DNA of 64,000 nucleotides from Oryzias latipes (lineage: Eukaryota > Chordata > Actinopteri > Beloniformes > Adrianichthyidae). A model generated the notes under the pieces. The model saw only the letters and a list, made by a program, of their open reading frames with translations, made no database searches and was not told where the DNA came from. Shown here in pieces: positions 54,330 through 64,000 of this stretch. Numbering within the stretch: the stretch's first letter is position 1; each line of letters begins with the position of its first letter. Position numbers and translations under genes: made by a program. The stretch covers positions 24,796,160-24,860,159 of the forward strand of contig NC_019862.2 of assembly GCF_002234675.1 (NCBI RefSeq). Reading direction: 5' to 3'.

Positions 54330-54780
54330 GTGGAAAGAGTGGACTGGCTCGTCTCAGCTACTGCTCCTACACTATGGCTGTGGATCCTGCCCCAAGCCGT
54401 CCCCCAACTCCATCTGCATGAAGCCCATCTGCTGGACTATTTAAACATGTAGTTGTTTAATAAGTTCTGGTACATCACCTGTCCATCCTGGGGGAAGATC
54501 CCTCATTTATGTGGACTTCCCTGAGGTTTCTTCTTTTTTTTTTCCAGGATCCGTTTTTTTAGGAGTTTTTTCTTACCCAGAAGGAGGGTCTAAGGGCAGG
54601 TATGCCCACTTCAGTTTAGTCTGTTTAATTAGTTCAGTTTAAAATTTTCCTATTGAATTCTATGTATTTGTGATCCTTATGATTTTATGTTTACTTTACA
54701 ATTACCGGTACGAAGACCATTGAGACGACTGTTGTTGTGATTTTGACTATTCAAATAAAATTGAATTAAATTGAATTGAC
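54330..54780 (+). mobile_element. L2-like LINE 3' end
   Basis: 'Ggtttcttcttttttttttcc', 'aggagttttttcttacccag' and 'aggagggtctaagggcagg' are followed by 'aaataaaattgaattaaatt' at about 54755-54774. I recognise this order as the 3' UTR of fish L2-type LINEs, ending in short 'gaatt' repeats. No ORF2 sequence remains. Confidence 0.7.
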
Positions 54781-55060
54781 TGGTGTGTTATTAAACCAAA
54801 ATAAGATTTCATATACACATTTATTTATTTGAATTGCTGCTACTAATTTAAGATTTTGTGTACACTGAATGTCTTATTTACGTATTTACAGTTCTTTCAT
54901 GTTTAGTCCTTGCTGTGTTCCCTTTTGTACTGATGCTGCACTTTATTTGTTGGGTATTTATTTGGTGAATTGAACTGAGTGGCTGTTGTTGTTGATGCTC
55001 CAAATGTATTTTCGTTGTTTCACTGACAAATCTTCTTGAATCTTGAATTTTCATACCACA
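54781..55060 (+). repeat. Possible second LINE 3' tail
   Basis: It ends 'tcgttgtttcactgacaaat' then 'cttcttgaatcttgaa', similar to the '...tgcaatgacaataaagattcttgaat' tails of other fish LINEs. Weakly supported. Confidence 0.35.
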
Positions 55061-55489
55061 CTTTGATTAAATGGGGCAGAGAAAAAACATTTTTACATTT
55101 AAAAAGACATGGTTGGGTCTTTTGGGCCTTATTTCCCTGCTCAAACATTTCTTGCATTATAGCCACAGTGCACATTAGACAGTCAGAGGATACAAATCTC
55201 AAAAGTCTTTAATGAAATGCCAGAAAAAAATAAATTGATAGGATTGTTATTCCCTTTTTATGCTGAAATATTCAGAGTTTGAATATTTGAAGTCAGTAGC
55301 TGAACTAATCTGTGTGATCATCAAGAATTTTAACAAAGGCATGAAGGTGTAAGGGATGTGAAGCAGTTAAATGAACGTAGAGACTCGTCCTCTGTTTTCA
55401 GAGATGCTCAAATTTTCACAAGAACAAACATTGGTGTTTGTTGATTGTTTTACCCTGTGACCTGATGTCTGCTCTCTATGCATGTGCAG
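55061..55489 (+). other. podn: End of podn 5' intron or flank
   Basis: No repeat or exon is recognised. It ends in a pyrimidine-rich tract and 'gcatgtgcag' at 55489, a usable acceptor 18 bases before the podn start codon. Confidence 0.45.
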
Positions 55490-55507
55490 CAAGACAAAAC
55501 TGTGGAC

Positions 55508-56828
55508 ATGGAATTCCTCAAGTGGTGCTTGCTGCAGGCACTAACTCTGCAGCTCCTGGTGGGGTTGTTAGCACATTGCCAGACTTCTGTCCCACCAGAG
55601 GAAGAGGATGAGCTGTTAGGCGAGACAAACATCCCGACGGCTCCGCCACAACTCGAGCTGCTCGAGTGTCCGTCCGAGTGCAGCTGTGCTGCAGACGGGT
55701 CTGTGGACTGTGCCGGGGTGGATCTCACAGAATTCCCCCCAGAGCTGTCGGACCGAACGCGGCGCCTCTCTCTGCAGGTTCTTCAGGTTTTTGCATGTCT
55801 GTTCACATGTGCTCAAGCAGAGGTCACAGCTTTTTTGTTTTTTTAACGCCAGAACAACAAGATCCAAAAAGTGAAAGTGGAACATGTCTCCCACCTCCAC
55901 CAGCTCGAGACCCTCAACCTGCAAAACAACTGGCTCACCACTGATGGTAAGCAATGACCTCTGCAGCTGATGGGGGCAGAAATGTGTGTTTTTTTTAACA
56001 CTCACAATTAATTCATTAACTGCTAGACAGCAAAGAAGAATGTGTTTAAATAGTCCAACTGGAATAAAAAGGAATACATTTTACAGACATGCTGTTTTCA
56101 TAAAGAGTATGGACTGGACCGATTTTTCCTCATACGGTTTTTTTTAGGAATATTTGTTTCTTTAAAAATTCTAATGCAAAATGTACTGGTCTTAAGCATT
56201 TCCCAAGTTTCCTAAATATTTTAAAAATCATTCCAGGTTTTTGAAGATGTTTTAGTGCTTCGTTAAATATCAGATCCTGACCTTAATATTTTAACCCAAA
56301 AAGAATAATTCAAAACAACCTACATATTGTGTTAATTTCCCAGCTCTGGAGTTTTGTAATGGTCACGGATAAACATAAAAAGTGTTTCAGATTCACAAGA
56401 TTTTTTTTCCCAAAGTGGAGATTTTGCTGACTGCAAGATTCCATAAAGGACTAAAGTTTTTTTTGGTTAAAGGAGAAAAATTATTTTTCAGCAGAAACAT
56501 AGACGCTTCTATAAAACTGCGTCTGAAAAACTATAGAAACTTCTCCCATAATGTCTTTGTGGAAATGTTTCAGCCTTTAGCCTAATCATGCATCAAACTC
56601 AATCAGAAACAGCTGCACCAGGCCAAAGCATGGTGGTGGAGGTGTGATAAATGTCTGAATTGAGACCAAACCCGCTGTATAAATGCTTAACTTTTCTTGC
56701 AGGCCTCGAAGATGAAGGCTTTGAGATGCTCGAACAGCTGGCTTATCTTTACCTGGCAAATAACAAGGTGAGAGAGGTATTCTAATCGTAGATTGAAAAC
56801 TCTTTTATCTTGAATATCATATGTTTAT

Positions 56829-56864
<36 letters not shown>

Positions 56865-59800
56865 TTTGATTAAATTGGTTTATTTCAAGCGTTAAAAATA
56901 TTGGAAAACTGGAATAAAAAAATTCAAAACACAGAAATATGAAATCCTTTCAGATATAATCAGAAAAAGATGAAACATTAAAATAGAAGTTAAAAACAAT
57001 GACATCTTCTTGACAGTGTATTTACAAATAATCATAAACATAGGTTTTTGCAGAAATAATATGTTACATTACACTAATATAAGGATATCAAATAAAGCCA
57101 AGTAGAATTTAATTTGTTCCGGAATAAGTGAATTTACATAATCCCACCCCATTGAGTTATTTCTTCTATGAATATTTTTTTTATAATTGCCATAATCTGG
57201 TCCTTATTAAATCAAGAGCACATTATTTATCAAAACAGCAAAATAGAGTGCCTATTATCTGCAGAAAACATTTATTTATTTATTTTTATTCTTACATCAT
57301 TTCAGTAAAGAGCAATAGGACTCAGACTTTATGTAACAGATGTGTAATACTCTTTGATTATCCTCATCAAACCTGATCATATTAATCCAGTAACTATGGC
57401 TACACAATGCTGCTCAATTATAGAAAGTATATATCTTATTAAATGTCATCTGAAAAGTCTCTTGATTACAGTTGAGGAGATTGGAAGTGGGCTTACTGTG
57501 CTTTGTTTTGAAAAGCTGATTATTATGTCTTGGCTCAGGGAAAACTAAAGTAACCCATGACTGTTCTCTACTGAGACATAAATCACTGTAAAAGTTCTGG
57601 AGTCTCTTTGGCATCTGTCAAATCTGTGGCCTCCTGTGGGCAACTTAAACCAGTGCTGTTGATGCTGCTGAGCGGAAGTCTCAGTCATTCTATTTGTCAG
57701 AATAACCATTCTTGCTCTGATAACTTTTTTTTTAACACATTCTTAATAATCCTTTTTTATCCATTATATGATTTCTTTATTACAAGTTATTTAAGTTATA
57801 CACTGCCCAGTCAGGTGCCTCAATAAAACGAATAAAAGCCTGCTGGTCCCCACCGTCAACAATCGTAACGTTTGATTGACAGATTCTCTAGCTCGCTTTC
57901 AGTGGTAGGGGTGTGGATTTCGAACCATCTCACTTCTGATTGGTAACAGTTGTCGCCATAAAAACATTGACTCCGACCGACTTGGACCAATCACTGTTCA
58001 CTCACTCTGTCTAGCTCCAACATGGCAATGTCTGTACTGCCAAAAAATGGCAACTGAATTGGTCTAATTTCCCTGGACATTTTCTATGGGTGATGTCACG
58101 CTCGCTCAGTTCAGTCTCTTCTTCCTCTCTTCCCTCCCTGCTGTATTGCAAATCCCACTATGGTATTTGATTGCAATGAGTGCTTTCAGACTTCTGTCGG
58201 GAATTTGATGCTTTTAGCCTGACTGCTGCACCAGTGCACTGGTCGTGGATGAGTAGCAAAAAAACGGATGGCTGAATGAATGGCCTGACATTCAAAACAC
58301 AACTAAAATCTTTGTTTGGATAAGAAGTGCTCAGGGCAGCTGCTGGGGAGCAACAAAAAATAAGAAAAATTTGTGACTGCTTTCTTGCTGTGTCCAGCCG
58401 TACATAAATGTAAAAGAAATTATGACATTGTTTCAAACACGTCACTTTTTTAGCTTTTGTTTTAGTAGTATTTGATATAAAGAATCATCCATAGCTTCTT
58501 TTTACTTGGAAGTACTGGTTTAATGACACAAACTCCAGAGCTTTGACTAAAACTCAACATCTCAAGTTTAAAAGCATTACGCGTTTTAGGAAAATAGACA
58601 GATATTTGACCCAATCAGGGAAAGCAGGTTTTGAAGCATTGTGGTTCTCTTTTACCGTCACTTTGTTTACATTCTGAGTTCATGGAAATTCTTTTTTTTA
58701 AAGTAGTGTCCATCTTTTTGTGCGTTTTGGCAGCTCACGTCAGCTCCAAAGGTCCTGCCACCTTCGTTAGTTAGCGCTGACTTTGCTGCTAACCAGCTCA
58801 CAAGGATCTACCCGTACACGTTTGGTCACAAACCGAGTCTACGGTGAGAGCTGATTGGTTCTCGAAAAGCATAACTCCTGAATTCTATCCACTAATACAT
58901 TTTCCTCATCGTTCTTAGGTCTGTGTATCTCCATAACAACAAGTTGACTGATGCAGGACTTCCGCATGACATGTTCAATGCTTCTGACAAGCTGGAGGTC
59001 CTTACCATGTCCAGCAACTTTCTGCAAGTGGTCCCCACCAACCTGCCCCCCAGCCTGCTTCGCCTCCATCTAAAGGTCTTTGCAAAGTAGCATATCCATC
59101 ACAGTAGTAGGTTTAGGGGCTGTCATCTGGACTTAGTTTTTAAAGTTGGAAGACGTTTCACCTCTTTTCCAAGAGGCTTTGTCAATTCTAAATTAGCTGG
59201 TAAAAGAGCTGGTATATATGCGCTCATGGGGGTGGAGTCAGACCTGAAACTGGATGGTATTATCAACTTAGCCTACATGGTTTCGGGTTGTTAAGAGTCC
59301 TTTGTCCTTAGCTGGGGGTTGGGGAGCCAGTGACTCCCTCCCAACCTGGTCATTTCTTTCAGCTGTTAACGACCCAGGTGGAACTGGTTCGGTTTGTTTG
59401 GGTTTCAGAACACTGCCGTAGCTGGGTGGAAGAATAAACCTGAGGCCACCATTCTTATTAAGAGAAGGTTTATCCTTCTTGACAAACATGGCTTCTTTCA
59501 CTCCTCGCTCAAACCATCCTTTCTCTCCGGCTAGAATTCGGACTTCGCTGTCCTCGAACGAGTGGTTGGTGGCCTTCAGGTGGAGGTGCACTCCAGACTC
59601 AGGTCCACTTAGGTTGGCTCTGCGACTTTGGTGAAGCCGTTTGTGTAGAGGTTGTTTGGTCTCTCCTATATACTGTTCGTTGCAGTTCTCTTTGCAATGA
59701 GAACTGACAGCCCCTAAACCTACAACTATGATGGAATGAACCTGGATGAATGAGAGTCTTAATAGACAAAGTAACAGATCGTACCTGTTCCCTTTGTTTT

Positions 59801-62800
59801 AAAATTGAGTTGTGAGACTGATCTTTAAAACTACAACAATATCATTTCTTTTTATCAGAATAACAAGTTGGAGAAAATTCCAGCAGGCGTTTTTGACAAC
59901 ATGCCGCATCTACGAGAGCTTTATCTGCAGAACAACCTGCTCGGCAATGATGGCATGGACAATGAAACATTCAGGTGGAAAACCTCACAACCATGAACTT
60001 TATGGTCATGCCCTTCCTGTCTGTTTGACATCAAGAGCCAAAGTGGCCAACAAACTCTTGCTCTGTCTTCTGTTTTCTGCAGTCGGCTCGGTAGCCTCGA
60101 GTGTCTGGACCTGTCAAATAACAACCTGACTGTTGTTCCGAAGGGTTTGCCACGCAACCTGGTGCTGCTGCATCTGGACAGGAACTCCATCCACAGCATC
60201 CCTGGAGATGTTCTGGCATCTGTCCGGAACCTGGAGTATCTGCTTCTTCACCACAACAAGCTGCGGTCCCGCTCTATTCACCCTGTTGCCTTTCAGGTAC
60301 GATTCTCTATGGAAATGTAACACGAGTAATCAAGCTGAATTATAATCGCAGCATAGCAGATGTTTTCCTTGCATACATTCTGTTTTGCAAGCAAAATATA
60401 CATTGCAGATTAAAAGGATATGTGTTTTTCGTTTTCACCAGGGATTGAAGAAGCTCCACACTTTGCACATGTACAACAACCTGCTGGAGCGCATTCCCAG
60501 GGGTCTGCCTCGAAGAGCTAAAACGCTGATGCTCCTCCACAACTCTATATCCGAGATCGGCCGGAATGACCTGGCTCTTCTCTTCACCCTGACGGAGCTT
60601 AACCTCAGCTACAACAAGCTGACAACCCCCAAAATCCACCGTGATGCTTTCAGGAAACTGCGCATACTGGAAACCCTGGATCTGTCAGGAAACAGACTAC
60701 AAATTATGCCTTTGGGTCTTCCTCGCAGCCTGCGTATCCTCAGCATCAAGAACAATGAGCTCACCTCCATCCCACACGGAGCGATGGCAGGCATGGAGAA
60801 GCTGCAGAAGCTGATCCTGAGTGAAAACCACCTGAAGCTGAACTCTGTTTACCAGGGGGCCTGGATGGAGCTGAGCGCGCTCACGGTGAGAGGCTCCTGA
60901 ATGCACAGATCCCATGTGTGCCCTTATAATATGACACAATGATCAACAATTAACATAAAGATAGAAAACCCATTGCTGCAGTGTGTATGTCAGATTACTG
61001 TGAAACCTCATTTTTGCCAGGTGATTATGATCAGAAATATGCTTTAGCTTGTGATTTAATAAAATAATTACCTGTCAGTGTTTTTTACATTTACTATGTG
61101 CCTTGTTCTTGTCAATTTGAGAATTTCTTTCATAAGATAGAAATGGTAATACGCTTTTCAACTTTAGATAAGAAGTTTTTACAGTGGTTCTTCTTTTAGT
61201 TTAGTTTTTTTCCATATGGAGATGAGATCCATTCATTCTGTGAAAGGCTGGCAGCTGGTAGTATGAGAGTAAATATTGCAGAGAACTCAAAAATGCATCC
61301 AGCCTAAGTTAGAAGCTGCATGTTCTCATGTCAGAGGTCTGTCATAGCCAGAAGGCTGAGAAAGCCGTCAGGTCTGTACTACATGTTTCTGTCACAACCT
61401 CAGGATGTTTAAACTTTCACTCACAGACGTTGGACCTCTCCGATAACCAGCTGACGCACATCCCCGCTGACCTGCCTGAAACTCTGGAGTATCTTTATCT
61501 GCAGAAGAACCGCATCTCCAGCATTCCTGCTTCAGCCTTTGAAGGGACACCAAACATCAGAGGCATTTTCTTGCGGTAAATTTCACAGAAATCAATGAGA
61601 AAAGGGATGTTTTAATAACCATTCTTTCAAAAATAGGTATAGAGCATTGATTTCAAGGCAGATCCTCCAAAGTGTACTGTATAACATCAGGACGCAACCC
61701 TGTACTGAAATTTCAGGAGATCATTTTATACCAAATTTTAAGTGTTTCTGAATTCTAAAACTCTTCTTCCTGCTAAATGCAGGAGCCATACCTTAGTCAC
61801 ACGCTGCGGGATTCTGGGTTATCCAGGCCCATAGAGGGTCACAGATAGGTGCGGCTGCATCAACTCTAGTGAAAACATGAAAATGAAACGTACCATTGTT
61901 GTGCGTGTGGTAAGTGTATTGTAAAGTATTCGTAAGGCTGATGTAAGTTACATGTACTTATGACGTATGGGTGATGCTGTTAGACGGTGCCCTTACACTG
62001 CACTTTAGTCATTGGTAAAGTGCGGGATGCACACACAAACTATACTGATTGTCTTATTTCTTAATTTCTAAAAATCAGGCCCCACACAAGGAGCACACAC
62101 TTATCACTTGAACAGTGCTAACGGCGTGCGGGTTTCGGCGAGTTTGTAAAGATGAAAAATCTGTACAATGTGCTTGCGTCTCACCTACTTCTCCCTTACT
62201 TTTCGTGTTGGTTCAGTGTTTGCTATAATCTGTCATCTGCAGCATGCCCGTAGGGGAAAAAAAGGTGAATTTTCACCCTACGGGCTCACCAAGCGGTATG
62301 TGATCTTGAATTTTCATACGGCCACCTGCGTACCCCACATAGGTTTGCCCATTTTTAACCCACAGACATCCTGTATCCACTCATGAGGGCAGTTGTTACT
62401 AAGGCATTAGACAGGTCTCTGGTTTCAAAGCTCTTGATGCACCCTTTGGCATCCTTGTGCGTCTTCATGCGTCCTCATCCTTTTTCCTGCTTTTGCAATC
62501 CCATTCTTCCTCAGTGGTCTTTATGCATCCTCACACCTCCTCTTGAAGTACTGCACTCCACATGTTCATCATATTACCTGCTCCCACACTTCTGTTTGTT
62601 TACTGATCCCACACAGCGGCAGCTTCGGGCTACAGGAAACCTCTATTAGCAGGATGAAAATTAAGTCTGTCTTTCATCTATATCAGTTTTTGAACAATCA
62701 ATGAAAATGCAGAGCAGGAATGTTTTATCCGTGCATGTAGAGTTGGTAAAAAGAAGGTGCAATGACCCCCTGCTGTTTTTTAATCTAGTTCTACCTTCCA

Positions 62801-63263
62801 GATCCAACAAAACAGAAGGGAGAAAGGAATTGAAGTAAAAACTTTCCTGCAGTGAATCCTGTCTTTAATTGAGTCAGTAGAGATGTAATTGGTGCAATAA
62901 AAACAAATTTGGATGCCGTCAATAAATTCTGAAGCACCACACTTTGTCATAAACACTCTTTCTCTTTCAATGTTCTGTAGTGTAACCCCAATTTTCCTGG
63001 CTCTCAGTGTGCCCAAAGTCTCTTGATGACTTGGTTCCTTAATGTTGCATTTACAAAAGCTGGGATATTCTGCTGTTTCTTACAATTACTTTGCTCTTCC
63101 TCACAGCTTCAACCGACTGTCTGCAGCCTCGTTTGATGAAGCCTCTTTTTCCTACCTGACCAAACTGCAGGTTTTGGATGTTGGTCAAGGAAACCCGGAC
63201 CTCTTTGCTCAAAGGAAGGAAACAGAAGGTGGGGCACTGACTAAGGAGGATGAGGAAACATAG
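55508..63263 (+). CDS. podn: Podocan, secreted small leucine-rich repeat proteoglycan
   Basis: The gene encodes 591 residues in ten coding exons: 55508-55777, 55853-55946, 56703-56767, 58734-58843, 58919-59075, 59859-59974, 60083-60296, 60442-60885, 61427-61575 and 63107-63263. All have GT-AG sites and keep frame. Human podocan is about 613 residues. The start [20 protein letters not shown] is a signal peptide, in good Kozak context (G at -3, G at +4). An acidic PPEEEDE stretch follows. The LRR N-cap has cysteines at 54, 58, 60 and 68 (C-x3-C-x-C-x7-C). About 20 leucine-rich repeats of LxxLxLxxNxL type fill the rest ([33 protein letters not shown]). NAS, NET and NLT sequons are possible N-glycans. 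It ends with acidic KEDEET. Podocan binds collagen and moderates smooth-muscle growth (family knowledge). Neighbouring scp2 supports orthology. Confidence 0.95.
56831..56863 (+). repeat. (AAT)11 microsatellite in a podn intron
   Basis: A perfect trinucleotide array about 60 bases downstream of the third podn coding exon. Confidence 0.95.
59106..59726 (-). mobile_element. Penelope-like element fragment (GIY-YIG end) in a podn intron
   Basis: On the minus strand an open frame from about 59710 to 59268 reads [20 protein letters not shown] then [35 protein letters not shown] and [16 protein letters not shown]. The YIGET block, spaced arginines and 'H-H--NHSFED--V-IL--E--W--R-VKEA' belong to the GIY-YIG endonuclease of Penelope-like retroelements. 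The reverse transcriptase is absent. 'Gtaggtttaggggctgtca' at 59112-59130 is repeated inverted at 59706-59724, bounding the fragment. It lies between podn coding exons 5 and 6, antisense to the gene. Confidence 0.8.
61780..62370 (+). repeat. Diverged interspersed repeat, family B copy 2
   Basis: It shares ordered blocks with 9960-10480: 'cacacaaactatactgattg', 'cacttgaacagtgctaac', 'cttctcccttacttttcg' and 'agtgtttgctataatctg'. It lies in the last podn intron. Class unknown. Confidence 0.55.
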
Positions 63264-63307
63264 ATATATTCATGGAAAGCAGAGGTGGACAAAGAGCTTT
63301 AAAGGGG

Positions 63308-63313
63308 AATAAA
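63308..63313 (+). terminator. podn: Candidate polyadenylation signal of podn
   Basis: AATAAA 45 bases after the podn stop, followed by a GT-rich stretch (gtggttgtgctg), which suits a downstream element. A longer 3' UTR is possible. Confidence 0.5.
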
Positions 63314-63319
63314 GTGGTT

Positions 63320-64000
63320 GTGCTGAGATGGTGCATGGACAGAAGGCTGTGTCTTTGTATCTGACTTGCCATTGCAACTTTAGATCTGCAACACCGGTAC
63401 ACTATTTCTTTTTTACTTTAAAGACATCACAAAATGTAACTTTTTCCTTACATAACACTAAGTATGCATTCACACTTAGTATTATGAACAGAACTCAAGG
63501 TTAGCTGGTCTTTTTGGTTTGACATGTTTGCAAGCTTCCATGAACCCTGGTGTAAAAACCAACAACATGGGAACACTGGTCTCTTTTGAGAAGGAGGATC
63601 TCTCTTCACTTTAAAATGACTTCTGGTGTTTGACTTTGGTGTGAATGCAGTCAGACTTCTGACAAACCAAACAGCAGGAGAGAGCCAAAGGCAGTACACC
63701 ATGTAAGTTCCATAGCAGGGCATTACTACCAAATTCTTAAATCAATTTGATTCAGATCACAAGCATGTAAATTATTTTCAAGTTGCAATTTGATATTACT
63801 CAGTTCAATATTAGTTTTTTTTCCTTCCAAATTTCCTTTTGTTTTTTAGCACTTTTTTAGCTGATTATGTTACAAGGTTTCCCATAGCTTTTGATTTAAA
63901 CAAACAAGTGGTGCTTTGATTTATTAAGGGCTTTTAGATTACATTCAAAACTGACAGAAAAGCAGTTTTCTGACCCCTCCTCGGAAAGAATGGAAAGAAA
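63320..64000. other. Sequence 3' of podn
   Basis: No gene recognised. 'Tatgcattcacacttagta' (63464) and 'tttggtgtgaatgcagtcag' (63637) form an imperfect inverted pair about 170 bp apart, which may bound a small DNA element. Its superfamily is not clear. Confidence 0.4.

Noticed and set aside
55616-56005. 129-codon minus-strand frame over the first podn exons
   Set aside because: It is antisense to verified podn exons whose splice sites and leucine-rich repeats are clear on the plus strand.

Overview
The window looks like nuclear DNA from a ray-finned (teleost) fish. The genes are split by GT-AG introns, the intergenic DNA is AT-rich, and the repeats are those typical of teleosts: tRNA-derived SINEs, hAT, Harbinger, Tc1 and TTAA-type DNA elements, L2/CR1-like LINE tails, a Penelope-like remnant and Ty3/gypsy debris. 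A percomorph such as a ricefish (Oryzias) is plausible, but that is an inference from the repeat style only.

Three protein-coding genes are supported. (1) Minus strand, 33216-34547: a ten-finger C2H2 zinc-finger protein encoded by one large exon, with a likely small upstream exon ending near 35132. (2) Plus strand, 43531-47878: a stand-alone sterol carrier protein 2 gene, five exons, 139 residues, ending in a peroxisomal AKL signal. (3) Plus strand, 55508-63263: podocan, ten coding exons, 591 residues, a secreted leucine-rich-repeat protein. scp2 and podn are also neighbours on human 1p32.3, so the right third of the window is a conserved syntenic block. All exon junctions of scp2 and podn keep frame, so both look intact.

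Layout: 1-33 kb has no gene that I can support and is mostly repeats and anonymous AT-rich DNA, including a hAT deletion derivative (4441-6620), a nested SINE/hAT/SINE stack (about 19.63-21.04 kb), a second hAT MITE (22092-22680), a LINE 3' end (about 17.08-17.82 kb) and an IS630/Tc1-type transposase pseudogene split by another repeat (about 28.95-30.14 kb). Then come the zinc-finger gene (33-35.1 kb), a repeat-rich spacer with a SINE carrying target-site duplications, a gypsy fragment, a minisatellite and an 1842-bp hAT element (35-43.3 kb), scp2 (43.4-48.2 kb), a spacer with a Tc1 fragment, a LINE fragment, TTAA MITEs and a possible LTR (48.2-55.4 kb), and podn with its repeat-bearing introns (55.5-63.3 kb).

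The three genes have unrelated jobs (nuclear DNA binding, intracellular lipid transfer, extracellular matrix), and I see no operon-like or pathway relation. I found no convincing undescribed functional system. The most interesting material is the transposon archaeology: several insertions can be dated relative to each other from exact target-site duplications, and one multi-copy family (copies near 2.3, 13.9, 27.8, 28.6 and 49.6 kb) is one I cannot classify.
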